From NCBI RefSeq assembly GCF_017562075.2, contig NC_054081.1:10293264-10357263 (forward strand): a DNA stretch of 64,000 nt, in the 5' to 3' direction. The notes under the pieces were generated by a model, which was not told the origin of the DNA, made no database searches, and worked only from the letters and a program-made list of their open reading frames with translations. Made by a program: the position numbers and the translations under genes. The DNA is from Anopheles merus (taxonomy: Eukaryota > Arthropoda > Insecta > Diptera > Culicidae). How positions within the stretch are numbered: the stretch's first letter is position 1; each line of letters starts with the position of its first letter. Shown here in pieces: positions 23,801-33,480 of the stretch.

Positions 23801-26800
23801 TTAATTTGTAAAATTTAAAAACAAAAATAATTTGAACAACTAACTGTTTCTGCAAGCTGAAACCAATCATAAAACATGCTTCAGAGATGCGATGTTGTAA
23901 AATATAATTAAAAACAAAAATCTCACTAAACAACAAACCAAAGCCAAAACAAATACACTCCTACAACATTCGCTACATTCTACGGTGAGCGCATCTTACG
24001 CTCTGCACCAGCGTGAGTCAAACAACGCTTAACGGCACACTTGCACAGCGGCCAGTGTTTGGCTTCCCTTTTCTTGGCTGGTGCAAGGTAGCGGTTGCGC
24101 GCGTTTACCGTTTGTCACGATGTGTGCCCGCCACCACCGTTAGCATCAGCGCGCCCAGCTTCGCTGTAAATCTTTCCCGAACTTTCGGTTTCATTTCGCG
24201 AGCCGATGGCGCTGTTGTGCGTCTGTGCACCCCCCCCCCCCCGTGTTCTCTGCGTGTGTATGCGTGCTGCAGCTTCACGACTGCATCCGACTGCATCCCA
24301 GCCCCGCTTATACGGCTGCCGACAGTGTGTAGTCGCTCGGTGGCGTTGCTCGGTGAATGGGAACGAAATTGGATTCGCGCGACCGCGAAGGTGCACACAC
24401 ACACACACAGTGCGACGGTTGCGAAACCGAAAGGAATGGAGCAGAACACTTCGGAGTGTAGTAATTGGAAAAGCTTTTTTTGTTGGTCTACTGGTATTTA
24501 TTAACCACCGCTTTTTGATCGTATTCTTTTTATCGCTCTCCCTCTTTGCGCCGTGTGCTGCATATTTTACAGGGTTTGGCAGGTCATTTTGCGATGTCTC
24601 AAGTGGAAATGACTTGCTAAACCCTGTATTGGGACAGCACACAACGCTAAATGATTTGCTGGAAACCCTGTACATTTCTCGTGCAAGATGGGAGCAGAAA
24701 ACAAAACCACTATAGCCGAAGAGTGAAGAGCGAACGAAAAAACGGAACCAAAATAAAATCACAATAATGAAGGGATTTCACGATACCACTTTTTTATATA
24801 TTGAGTTTGACAGATGGCGGCTGACATCATCTCAACACTCCATACAAAACCGCACGCAAAAAAATAAGTAAACAAACGCCGATTCGTCGCCGGCGGTCAA
24901 TCAGATTAGCTGCATGAGTGATTGATATTTTATGCTGAATTAAAAACCTTTTTGATAGAAAATGATAAAAACCTGTTTGCTTCTGTATGGAAAGTTTAAA
25001 AACCTATTGCAAACAGAAAAATTTGCAAAAAATTAGAATACTTCTTTGTTTCTTCGCAAACGGGGTTTTTTTACGATATCATTCTACTCTTTCATATGAC
25101 GTTTGTCAGTTGGCGGCTGAAATCATGTCCACACTCCATACAAAACCACTGGCAAGACTAGCCTCACTATTTCAGCCTAAATTAAAGGGTTTACCCATTC
25201 AATAAACAATTTTCCGCTTGCTACTTGATCTCAAATCAGTTGGTGTAAGCTACACTGTTTAATTTAATTAAACAACTGTCATCTTCGAATGCACAACTGT
25301 CAGAGGCGCCACAGTTGGTTGTGGTTCTTGCAGTAATAACAAAATTAATATTAAGTTTTTCTTGGAACGTAAGGCATGGTCTGCATCTTGTTGGAATAAT
25401 AGAAATGTGTTTGAATCCGTTTTGTTTTTGCAACAATTTGCTTCACAGAACTAACCTTGCCATAACGGACGTTTAAAGTTTTTGTCGGAATCGATTACGG
25501 CTAGCTCCGCAGTTTTCTGGAATCGATTCCGGATAGTAGGTCCGGAATCAGTTTTCGGAATCGACTCCGGAATTGGTTCCGAAATTGGCTCTAGAATCGG
25601 CTCCGGAATTGGAATCAATTCCGGAATCGGAATCGGTTCCGAAATCGAAATCGGTTCTCGAATCGAAATTGGCTCCTAGAATCGGCTTCTAAACAGAGTT
25701 AGTTTTGACATCGCCAATAACAATTGGCGTTTGGATCAAATCATACTACGTATTGATAACCCAAAAAAAAATAAAAATTTACTTGTAAAAGATCCATCCT
25801 CATGGAGATCGCCGGACTGATTTCGCTTCTTAAGCTACTTTTTTTTTAAATTCAAGAACTTACAGCTAATTCTAGTTCTGGAGTCAATTCTGATTTCGTA
25901 ATCGGGGCAAATTGCTATTCCCAGGTCAATTCCGATTCCGGGGCCGATTCTGATCGCGGAATCGATTCCGGAACCGACTAGGAAATCGATTCCGGAATCG
26001 ACTCGGGAATCGGCTCCGGCTTCAACTCTGGATTCAGCTCCGGAGTCAACTCTGGAATCGGATCTGGAATCAGCTCCTGAACCGGTTCCGGAATTGGTTC
26101 CGAAATCGACTCCGGAATCGGAATCGATTCCAGCATCGGATCCGGTTTCGGAATTGATTCCAAACACGGAATCGGAATTGGGTAGGTTCGATTCCGAGCT
26201 CCTACTAGTGGTGCAATCGAAGATGACAATTGTGTTATTAAATTGTAAAGGGGTTGCTTTCACCAATTGACGTGAGATCAAGTAGTAGACCTGTATTCAA
26301 AAAGACCATCGTTATAAATAAGTGAAAAGTTGTTTATTTGACAGGTAAACCCTGTATTTCAGCCTGGAAAATATGTAAACAAACGCCGAATCGTAGCGGG
26401 CACGATCAGGTTAGCTCATGAAGGATTTAATTGTTTTTGCTGAAACATAAATATTGTGCCAGGAAAGGTTAAACATTATTTGGATCGACTTTTTTTTAAT
26501 TTAATAAAAGTACTTAAACTCATTTCAAACAGAAAAAAGAAAATAAAATAATTTTAACATGCATCTTTGTTTGTAAACAATTGCTGAAATTCAATACGGC
26601 GTACCGTAATTGTCACATGGATACAACCCGTATGATCAAAATTGTTCCACTGACAGGCTGAAATTTCAAGCTTTCTGGCTTATAATATAAAAGAGGCCAA
26701 TAGTCGTAGTTTAGACCCTTTCCTCCTTCACTACAACTTCCCCACTTCCTGCACCGTACGGTGCGTTACGGTCGATAGGTTTTCGGTTTCGGTGTGGGGC

Positions 26801-29800
26801 AGCTGGGCTAGCTGGCGGTGCTGGTGCTCCACCAATCTATTTAATTTTCTAATCATCAACAATCACGATTAGTGGCGACCATCAAAAGCATGCTTCAAAG
26901 CTAGCAGGCACAGCTGGTGGTGCTGCAATTTTCCCCACCCTACCCCCGCAAGCCTGTATTGCCACCGGCCGTTTTGCTGCAGAAAATCAGCGACGGAGAA
27001 TGAAAAGCAAAAAAGATAATGATGTAAAACGAAAAAAAAACACACACACACACCAACAAAATCATTGACCCACATATGGGTACCATCCGGCCCTTGGCTA
27101 AACTCACAGCACATTCGCAGCCTTCTCTTCCGGCCTTCCCGGACTGCTCTCGCGCTGTTGCAACATAACGGTCTTTTCTATGCCTGTGCGTTAAAAGTGA
27201 TCGCGCGCGGCGACCTTGGCGCTAGATGATGCTGCCACTAGTAGCTAGTGTGAATGAATGTGTGTGTGTCGGATGAGAAAAAAGAAGAAGAAAAACAACA
27301 TCCGAATGCAAACGCAACACTGCTTGCTTGCATGCGGCGGCTGTGCGTGAGCGATTGTGACGTGCAAATTGTGCCAATTTTCCAATTCGCTTGCATCGCT
27401 TTTGATTTGGTTTTTGTCTTTTCCTTCTAGAAACACTCACCTGGGGGGGTCTGAAAAGGGAAAGCCGCCTTTTATTTCATTTGTGCAGGAAAGGACAGCA
27501 TAAGGGAAGGATGATGGTCGCCGTTGTATGCCCGTGTTGATTTATCATGACCGGGCCGGGTCTCGCGTCGTCTCTCCGCTGCTGCAAGCGCTTGGTGCGC
27601 GGATTTTTAAACACGAACGACCGATTACTCAATATCGCTCACGGGGGATCACGGTTGGCACGAGCGAGTGGTGCCATGCCAGCTACATTGTTGTCGCAGT
27701 AGTTTCTACCACAAACGCACTGTGTGTATTACTCGGTGGAAGCGGTTCAATTTGCTAATTAGTACGGCAAACACAGTGTTTGCTGCGCTCGTTCGTGGCC
27801 CAGACCTTCCTGTCACGGTTGTTAAGGGGGAAGGGGGGGGGCAGACTTGGGGTTTACGGGGCTCCACTCTCTGGGCACGAGATACTAGTGTGCACAAAGT
27901 GCGTTGGTTGGTGAAACGGATTGATTGTGTCTGTTTGCTCTCGAATCTCATAGCGCGGACTTGTCACGCAGCGCCAAAACCAATTGGAAAAATCACAATC
28001 TCATCATCGAATTCGTATTGCATTCGGTGTTTGCGTTAATTCAAGATGTGATTGCTCACACACACACAAACAATCATGCAAAACAAATGTGGTGAGATTG
28101 GTTAAGTTCTCACGGTCATGTGGTAGTTTTGCTTTTTTTTATTGCTGCAGCACACATAAACAATAGACACACATTAGCGCGCCGAATTATTGGACGACTC
28201 GGGTGCTCAAGTACGACTGGCGTGTGGCGTGCGTACAAAATGTGGTATAAATGTTATCCAATTATAGCATAATAGAGGTGGGTAAGTGTCAAGAGCAGAT
28301 GGTTGTGGCGACGAACCTATTTGAAAGGATAATTTGATTTCAGTAATTGTGACATTGAGTTTTCAAGGAACACAAAAAATAGTCCTTCGAACCGGATGTA
28401 CTACAAAAATTGAATGTGACTAGATGATGCATATCGCACTCGGCTGTCTTTCTCTCTCTATTTCTCTCTCTTTCCGAAACAAAGCGCTCTTTTGTTGAGT
28501 TGGGCTTCTAGCAAAAGCAAATCGTTTCATTTAGTAGGAAGCGAAGTAGCCATTACTTTGTTGCGATGTTTTTTTTCCCCACAAACAATGAAGCGTGAAA
28601 AGGTAGCCAAAATCAACATTGCACATGACGACATGTAGTATGTGACCATCTGTCATCCTGGGTGGTGTTTCCTGTGGACATTCGATGTGTGTCGTTTGCC
28701 GTAATTAAAGTAAAAAGACCACTCGGTACTGTTGTTGTATTGGTAGGGGATGAATCATAGGCCATATTTGTGTACATCTCATGTAAGTTTTTTTTCCTGT
28801 TGTTTCGTTTTGCTTTTGTTATCATGTTGTTTACTTCTCCCTGGGTACCATCACACTCGATGCTCCTTTTACTAGCTTCTTCGGAACTTTATTAGAATTC
28901 ATTAGATCGCAGAAGCAAGGTATAGCGTGTGTGTGTGTGCACACGCTTGCAGGTATATTGTGAGGGTCGTTTCAGTTTTGTGCAGAAATTAGCACATACT
29001 GTGGATGGCATGATGGGCTAAACCAGTCCATCAACCCATTAGTGCCCCGAGGGCGTCCAAAAAACCTGAATTCAACGGTATGATGCTTTATAGGCGAGCT
29101 AGATGCGTTCCAATACCTGGAGGAGAGCTTTTATATGACATTGAACTATCTGGGACATCAAATCATTTATTTATTTATTTATTCATTTATTTATTTATTC
29201 TATTAAATAGACACACAACCATTGTATATCTTTATATCTAATTCCTACCTTTTTATATTAAATGGAACTCATATGAACAAAGAAGTTAAATACAGCTAAC
29301 AATTTTTGTTGTCTATATGAATTTTGCAAGAGTTACTTGATATTATTCACTCCAATATAATCTTCTGTCATCTCCAGCTTCTCATCTCATCGCAATCTTC
29401 TGACTTTTTAGATGAATGTTTTAAATCCTTTTTTCCTCCCCTGAGTTTTGTACTATTTATCTTTATTATCTTTATTTTACTCCAACAGGTTCTAACAGAT
29501 TTGGTCCAGGGCGAGTTTATGCAGCTGGGCTCAAAGGAAACGGAAAACGAGCGTTTCGCGCACTACTTCACCAAGACGTACAGGAAGACGGCATCGTTAA
29601 TAGCCAACAGCTTAAAGGCGGTAGGTGTACTCGAGTGATGGTTGCTAGCCGCCAGAGTTGGGATTTTATCCCAGCATGGTTCAAAGGTGGTGGAAAAATG
29701 CATTGTGGTGTAAAAGATATTGATAATTGGTTGTGATGCAGTCTGCAGGAGCCTGCGATCAACAAGAGTTAGGTCCATAGTTTGCACTCCATAGATCCAG

Positions 29801-31373
29801 AGATCCACAGTCAGACTTCAGTTGTAGTGTTGGGTAAAATCTGAAGTGGAATCTCCAAAGATTTAAAGAGCCTGAGCTTCTTATTATTATTCTTCTTCTT
29901 GGCGTTACAACCTTGGCGTGCCAGCTTATAAAGCTTCCGAGACTTCTTGGCAAGTACCACGTAGTCTAATAGTTTGTTTTGCTACGGGGAAACGGTCCAT
30001 GCTAGAGCCCACGACGGGCATGTTGTTAAGTCGTGTGAGTTAACCACTGTACATCGTGGAAATTCAATGTTTTCAAAATCATATATCCCTAGACATTCAT
30101 GAATTTCTGAAGATTTATGTACCTTGAAGGATTCAAAAATCTCTCTAGATTCATGAATCCTTGGAGGCTTATGAATCTTAGAGTTTTATGAATTTTTGGA
30201 AATTCAATTCGAGATTCGATTCACTCATCGCTGATGATTCATATGAATTCATATGAATGAATCTCAGCGAAAGATGCATGAAACCCAACTCTATTCAGTT
30301 GGGCAATGTCCTCTATCATTTATGGAAAAAAATTATAGTTCCTTGTTCTTCATTTCCACCAAGGTTGCCGCGAGTAATTTGAAGTTCCATAATTGTACTT
30401 AGTCGTACGAGTTGACGACTGTACTACGAGTCCGGCTTGTTAGTATTATAAAACTCGTAATTAATAAGTCTTTGTCCAAGAATTTAATTTGCTTTGCATT
30501 ATTACACATCATGTCATGTCTGAGCGTCTCAAGTGTCAAGTCAAGTGTCACTAACGTTTTGGACTTCGAGTGCCGTCTTGAAGACTTGAGTTCGCTCTCT
30601 GCTCTGTGTACTATTCTTAGTAACGTTGGGGCAGCTTAGTGGTTGCCAAGACATTCTACAGAAAAAAATACGAAAGGAAGTATTTGTCAGGATTATTTCA
30701 TTTGTCTCCTTTATTTGCAAAGTCCAAACTCAATCTTGAAGTATTGTAGAGACCATGAGTGTTAAACATGATTTAGATGAGCTGCATAGTGTTACTACAT
30801 CTAGGCACGCGCCACACACCGCTACATTTACATCCTAGTGACATCAACTACTCACCCCTTGCCCTTTTCTGCCCCTTTCGCAGGTTGCTGTGCTGTCCGG
30901 TGCAGACGAGCAGATGGCCGAGCTAAGCTTCCAGTACGGGCGCAACCTCGGGCTCGCCTTCCAGTTCGTGGACGATCTGCTCGACTTCGTGTCGAGCTCG
31001 GAAGCGATGGGTAAACCGGCGGCGGCCGACCTGAAGCTCGGCCTGGCCACCGCACCGGTGCTGTTCGCCTGCGAGAAGGTATCAGCGCATATTGCAATGC
31101 ACAACCTGCGTGCCAAATTAAAACCAAATTAAACCTTTGATTCCATTGCAGTTCCCCGAGCTGAACCCGATGATTCTGCGCCGCTTCCGCGAACCCGGCG
31201 ATGTCGAGCGGGCGTACGAGCTGGTGCACCAATCGCAAGGCCTGGAGCAGACGCGCTTCCTCGCCCGCAAGCACTGCATCGAGGCGCTCCGGCTCGCGTC
31301 CCAGATCAGCGAGTCGCCCTACCAGAAGGGTCTGATCGTGGTCGGCGACTTTGTGCTCAACCGGATGAAGTAA
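11648..31373 (+). CDS. PDSS1: Decaprenyl (polyprenyl) diphosphate synthase subunit 1, 7 exons, 5' end incomplete
   Basis: This is a trans-prenyltransferase that extends allylic diphosphates with isopentenyl diphosphate to make the ubiquinone side chain in mitochondria. In animals it works in a complex with PDSS2. The exons are 11648-11800, 13962-14101, 15537-15678, 18320-18409, 29489-29620, 30884-31078 and 31152-31373. All junctions are GT-AG and keep frame, giving 357 residues up to TAA. Counting from 11648, GKAFRP is at residues 74-79, the first Asp-rich motif in HDDVID at 122-126, GEFMQLGSKE follows in exon 5, and the second Asp-rich motif DDLLD is at 249-253. The order and spacing match the family, and the C-terminus is complete. 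A processing-like site, RGYS, lies at residues 12-15. The start codon lies upstream or at the internal ATG at 11681. The ATG at 11650 in the same exon is out of frame and would block initiation at 11681 if no upstream coding exon existed, so an upstream exon is likely. Confidence 0.95.
11801..13961. other. PDSS1 intron a-b
   Basis: This 2.16-kb intron is bounded by GTAAGT and TTTGCAG. It carries an (ATC)n run at about 12800-12823. Its GC-richer middle (about 13100-13720) includes the word GGTGACTTCAACCA (encoding GDFN), which recalls the endonuclease domain of a decayed non-LTR retroelement, but I could not trace a full domain there. Confidence 0.7.
13962..14101 (+). CDS. PDSS1: PDSS1 exon b (GKAFRP substrate motif)
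   Basis: The exon has 46 codons plus two bases, so it ends in phase 2. The acceptor is CCATTTGCAG and the donor GTACGC. It encodes YYFDGQGKAFRP, the conserved isopentenyl-diphosphate-binding segment (residues 68-79), and the helix MVAILMAKALN after it. Confidence 0.93.
14102..15536. other. PDSS1 intron b-c
   Basis: This 1.43-kb intron holds no exon or identifiable element. Its last part contains a (CT)n run at about 15463-15488 that contributes to the pyrimidine tract before the acceptor. Confidence 0.7.
15537..15678 (+). CDS. PDSS1: PDSS1 exon c (first Asp-rich motif)
   Basis: The exon begins with the third base of a split Ser codon after a TCGTAG acceptor and ends in phase 0 at GTAAGC. 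It encodes ISEMIHTASLVHDDVID followed by ARRG, the first Asp-rich (FARM) region. This region binds the magnesium and diphosphate of the allylic substrate. Confidence 0.95.
16883..17079 (-). mobile_element. SINE200-like tRNA-derived SINE
   Basis: This 197-bp element reads on the minus strand. A tRNA-like head has an A-box-like segment starting TGGTACAGTCGTC (complement of 17059-17071) and a B box GGTTCAAGCC (complement of 17016-17025). The tail is AGAAGAAGAA. The same segments recur at 29881-30059 and 40982-41076. Its size and RNA polymerase III promoter fit SINE200 of the Anopheles gambiae complex. The family name is from memory. Confidence 0.8.
18191..18278. repeat. 44-bp tandem duplication near PDSS1 exon d acceptor
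   Basis: Two adjacent copies of a 44-bp unit begin GCTTCATGCTTGTTTCAC at 18191 and 18235. They are nearly identical. They extend the pyrimidine-rich stretch that leads to the acceptor at 18319. Confidence 0.8.
18320..18409 (+). CDS. PDSS1: PDSS1 exon d (AGDYILAVAS segment)
   Basis: This 90-bp exon has 30 codons, phase 0 on both sides, an acceptor CGTATAG and a donor GTGAGT. It encodes VTQAGDYILAVASMLLARLK and then HDEVTHILSQ. This corresponds to the AGD-x-IL helix that follows the first Asp-rich motif in PDSS1 proteins. Confidence 0.9.
18527..18791. repeat. CACAAAA 7-mer satellite
   Basis: A nearly perfect array of the heptamer CACAAAA spans about 265 bp. It is interrupted only by two 6-bp variants (CACAAA) at 18609 and 18720, which lie 111 bp apart. 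It starts about 115 bp after the donor of PDSS1 exon d. Open frames of about 100 codons on both strands are artefacts of the repeat. Confidence 0.95.
19227..19355. repeat. Imperfect (GA)n tract
   Basis: Purine-rich low-complexity sequence made of GAGA, GAAAGAAA and related words, inside the PDSS1 large intron. No coding role is visible. Confidence 0.8.
22495..23133. mobile_element. AT-rich TIR element, about 640 bp
   Basis: The left end CCAATTGTTGCACA matches the reverse complement of the right end TGTGTAACAATTGG at 13 of 14 positions. A second inner block, ACCCAATTATTGCACAC on the left, is mirrored by GTGTGTGATAATTGGGT on the right. The offset differs between arms, so the arms have suffered an indel or the left arm is internally repeated. 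I see no transposase. The element type is uncertain. Confidence 0.55.
24570..24670. mobile_element. Compact CAGGGTTT hairpin MITE with three arms
   Basis: The left arm CAGGGTTTGGCAGGTCATTT (24570) is matched in inverse by AAATGACTTGCTAAACCCTG (ending 24626) and again by AAATGATTTGCTGGAAACCCTG (ending 24670). TA flanks 24570, follows 24626 and follows 24670. Either a 57-bp hairpin element sits within a 101-bp relative, or one arm was duplicated. There is no coding capacity. Confidence 0.7.
24773..25150. mobile_element. Dispersed short element with duplicated terminus
   Basis: Two direct copies of one terminus occur here, at 24773-24850 and about 25057-25150. Each runs from a GGGNTTT...ACGATA start through TTTG-CAG-TGGCGGCTGA to ACTCCATACAAAACC. 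The stretch between them includes GTAAACAAACGCCG, which recurs at 26375. Related termini occur in inverse at 7186-7256 and 59735-59795. Confidence 0.55.
25482..25690. repeat. GGAATCG/GATTCC palindromic minisatellite, part 1
   Basis: Degenerate repeats of GGAATCGGTTCC-like words occur, with units of 6 to 18 bp that are often self-complementary. Because units are multiples of three, a fake frame of Gly/Ile/Ser repeats stays open; I do not call it coding. Confidence 0.85.
25861..26200. repeat. GGAATCG/GATTCC palindromic minisatellite, part 2
   Basis: The same class of repeat as the array 170 bp upstream, separated from it by an A/T-rich spacer. Words such as GGAATCGATTCC are perfect palindromes. 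Long open frames on the minus strand (Asp/Ser/Gly repeats) are a by-product of the period. Confidence 0.85.
26340..26600. mobile_element. Second copy of the GTAAACAAACGCCG element
   Basis: The segment with GTAAACAAACGCCGAATCG resembles 24869-24900. Its right part, TTTCAAACAGAAAAAAG through GCATCTTTGTTTGTA, is the reverse complement of 59515-59600. The homology was judged by eye and the element boundaries are not fixed. Confidence 0.5.
29489..29620 (+). CDS. PDSS1: PDSS1 exon e (GEFMQLGSKE segment)
   Basis: The exon has 44 codons in phase 0, with acceptor TCCAACAG and donor GTAGGT. It encodes LVQGEFMQLGSKE, then ENERFAHYFTKTYRKTASLI and ANSLKA. The Gln and the K-T-A-S-L helix are highly conserved in polyprenyl synthases. 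The reading frame continues past the donor for six codons to a stop, so unspliced transcript would be truncated. Confidence 0.95.
29827..30295. repeat. GAATC-rich dispersed repeat, split by a SINE
   Basis: The left piece (29827-29880) begins AGTGTTGGGTAAAATCTG. The right piece (30060-30295) is full of ATGAATC and GAATTCAT words and ends GATGCATGAAACCCAACTCT. The SINE200-like copy lies exactly between them. The right end resembles 51760-51825 in the copy around the LINE. Confidence 0.6.
29881..30059 (-). mobile_element. SINE200-like SINE
   Basis: The element runs in minus orientation with the tail complement TTATTATTATTCTTCTTCTT at its left end, followed by GGCGTTACAACC. The tRNA-like head lies at the right (GGGCATGTTGTTAAGTCGT). 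It matches the copy at 16883-17079 over most of its length, but the tail is a mixed AAG/AAT microsatellite. Confidence 0.8.
30399..30434 (-). mobile_element. SINE200-like head fragment
   Basis: Only the tRNA-like head remains. CTTAGTCGTACGAGTTGACG followed by ACTGTACTACGAG matches the same segment of the three longer copies. The B box is missing. Confidence 0.55.
30884..31078 (+). CDS. PDSS1: PDSS1 exon f (second Asp-rich motif)
   Basis: The exon has 65 codons in phase 0, with acceptor CTTTCGCAG and donor GTATCA. It encodes QYGRNLGLAFQFVDDLLDF with the second Asp-rich motif (residues 249-253), then GKPAAADLKLGLATAPVLFA. These are hallmark segments of the isopentenyl-binding site. Coding GC content is clearly higher than in the neighbouring introns. 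Confidence 0.97.
31152..31373 (+). CDS. PDSS1: PDSS1 exon g (C-terminus)
   Basis: The final coding exon follows a 73-bp intron with acceptor CCATTGCAG. It has 73 codons and then TAA. It starts FPELNPMILRRF and continues with GDVERAYELV and ending VGDFVLNRMK, a typical PDSS1 tail. The 280-codon open frame opposite it on the minus strand is a GC-rich shadow. Confidence 0.96.
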   Translation, partial: FPELNPMILRRFREPGDVERAYELVHQSQGLEQTRFLARKHCIEALRLASQISESPYQKGLIVVGDFVLNRMK

Positions 31374-31737
31374 ACGTAGAGCACGGATCCCGTAAAGATA
31401 CACAGAGAGAGGGATAGAGAGAGAGAGAGCGAAACCTCTCGAACCAATTTCCAAATCGATGTCGACGACAAAGAAAAGAAGAAAAAACAACAACACATCA
31501 ACAACAGAAACAAGACCGCCGATGAGCCTTCTTTCCGTATTGCTTACATATATATATATACATAGATATGCGCACGCGACCTGCAAACAAGAAAAAAAGG
31601 TTTCCAACGGGTATCTTGGGACGCCTGAACCGTCGACAGTGCCGCGAGCAACGTGTAAGAAGATAAAAGTGCAGTGCGTTTGCACACAACACAAGCGGTA
31701 ACGCGGGTAGCGGTGGAAATGCTAATGTAAGCAATAT

Positions 31738-31773
<36 letters not shown>

Positions 31774-33480
31774 TAACACTGCAGAAAAGCCTCAGGAATC
31801 GTAGAAAAATGAATGCAACGAGACCACCAGCAAAGTATATAGCAAAAATTATCGAAAATACCAGCCACCATCAGGACGGGCGGTGAAATTTTCCATTCAA
31901 CCAGCAACAGCAAACGCTCGGCCTTAACGCAGCAGACACGGTTTAGACGTTTAGATGGACTAATCATATGCATAGCGTAGTGTTAAGGGTCGAATCAGTG
32001 CCTGCACGCATCGCAAGGCCATCTCTTTTGCAAACAAGGAACCCTTCCTTCCTTTCTCGTACTCTTTCTATGGTGGTGATGGGGTAAAACTACCGGACAC
32101 ACGGGTTTGTGTGCATTTCTAACTAATCACTGTTTTGTTTTCCGTGACGTGTGTTTGTGTGTAGGGTTTTGTGTGGCAGCTAACTTAAAAAGAAGGCAAA
32201 ATCGCAATGCGCGAGTGCAGCGCAAACGCAACAGAATGGTGATACACGTTCGACCTGAGCATGAGAGTGTGTACGCTTAAGTCAGTGGCGGTTTTTTTTT
32301 GGCAAAGGATAGTCATTTATGTTTTTATTCAGAAATTGGCGCCTGTTTGGGCAGAAAGCTGATCGTAAATAATTTACTGTAAATGATATAATTTTTTGTT
32401 ATTTTTTTTCTACAAAAAGAAAGGGCAAATTAAAACACAAACATGTTCAAACATATTTCTCTCTCTCTCTCGCTCTCTTTTTCTCGCTGTCTCTGACTCT
32501 CTATCTCTCTACTACAGCCTTGCTTTAGCATTACCAAATAATTTTCAGCTCACCACCCCGACACGACCAGTATATTTATTTACCCAACTACCCAAACACC
32601 CAAACCCAATGTGTCTGCGTATGTGCGAGAAAGAGTGTTTTCCGGTAGAGCGTTTCCCAATTTTTCCTCAACTGCACAACACATTAACCGTGTCCCCGTT
32701 TCATCTAATTATACACTGCATACATACAAAGAGCTACAGCTTTGGAACCGGCAAACCCAAGCGTTTGCTCATGCCAGATGCGTCCTGTACATAGGCTACT
32801 TCCCTGCCGGCCCACCTGGGTAGAAGAAGAAGAAGAAGAAGAAGAAGAAAACATGGCAGCACGATTTGTAAACAATTGAACAGGCGGTCAAATGTTAGCA
32901 CAAATCTTCCCGAAACGCAACATACAATCCAATCCAACGCCCCAATCGAGACGGTAAACGGAAACAAACCAACGAATACTGTTATCGTAGGAACGGGACA
33001 AGAACACACACAACAACAAAAAACAAACAAAACAAAAAAAAAGAACGCTTAGTTACCGTTTTGATGGTAGCCGAGACCGGGTGATGGTGGCAGCTTAGTA
33101 ATTAGATCACAAAACCGCAAACGGTCGAAATAAGTACCGCTGATTCGGACAACAGCTAGAATAATGCATAATAAAAGAAGAGATAGAGAGAGAGAGAGGG
33201 ATAATGAGGAATGTAAAAGAGACATATAAAAAAAAAAACAGAACAGCGAGAGTGAGAAGACGAGCAGCGAGGGAAGATGTGTACGATAAAGCAATGGTAC
33301 GAGGGAAAGTAGGAAATCTGTAGCGTCAAACTGATTTACAGGGCTTCGAATCATGCAATGGAATAGTTAGTTCAATTCGGTTCGGGCAGGGGTGTCTTCA
33401 AACTCCACGGTTAACGGGCCGCATGCCGGACCTCGAGAGCCTATAATGCTGATTTTGTAAAGGGTTAAAAAAATAAATAT
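31374..33480 (+). other. PDSS1: Likely PDSS1 3' UTR
   Basis: The DNA after the stop has no exon. It is A-rich with an (AC)n tract at about 31741-31769, a CT tract at about 32456-32510, a (GAA)n tract at 32823-32849 and a GA tract at about 33178-33200. The first AATAAA after the stop that I find is at 33170-33175, with another at 33472-33477. The true polyadenylation site is not determined by sequence alone. Confidence 0.4.
33170..33175 (+). promoter_or_regulatory. Candidate PDSS1 polyadenylation signal
   Basis: Canonical AATAAA, the first that I find on the plus strand after the PDSS1 stop codon, about 1.8 kb downstream. Such hexamers are common in AT-rich DNA, so this is only a candidate. 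Confidence 0.3.

Larger units (their letters stand above)
18410..29488. other. PDSS1 intron d-e (11.1 kb)
   Basis: This is the largest intron of the gene. It contains the 7-mer satellite at 18527-18791, a (GA)n-rich tract at about 19227-19355, a CT tract at about 20140-20207, and a TIR element at 22495-23133 inside an AT-rich block (about 22270-23960). It also has the hairpin MITE at 24570-24670, a MITE family region (24773-25150 and 26340-26600) and palindromic minisatellites (25482-25690 and 25861-26200). From about 26760 to 29160 I see no gene or clear element, only microsatellites and homopolymers. A (TTTA)n tract lies at about 29165-29202. Confidence 0.7.
29621..30883. other. PDSS1 intron e-f
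   Basis: This 1.26-kb intron is largely occupied by a GAATC-rich repeat that is split by a SINE200-like element (listed separately). A further fragment of the SINE head lies at 30399-30434. Confidence 0.7.

Noticed and set aside
25482..26281. Frames encoding Ile/Gly/Ser and Asp/Ser/Gly repeats
   Set aside because: Explained by a minisatellite with units that are multiples of three; there is no start context, splice signal or conserved domain.
30852..31694. 280-codon open frame on the minus strand
   Set aside because: It lies opposite the two last PDSS1 exons, whose high third-position GC removes stops on the other strand. The plus-strand protein has clear family motifs; the minus-strand one has none.
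32456..32515. CT-rich tract considered as a splice acceptor tract
   Set aside because: It lies after the PDSS1 stop codon with no coding sequence following it, so it is treated as a microsatellite.
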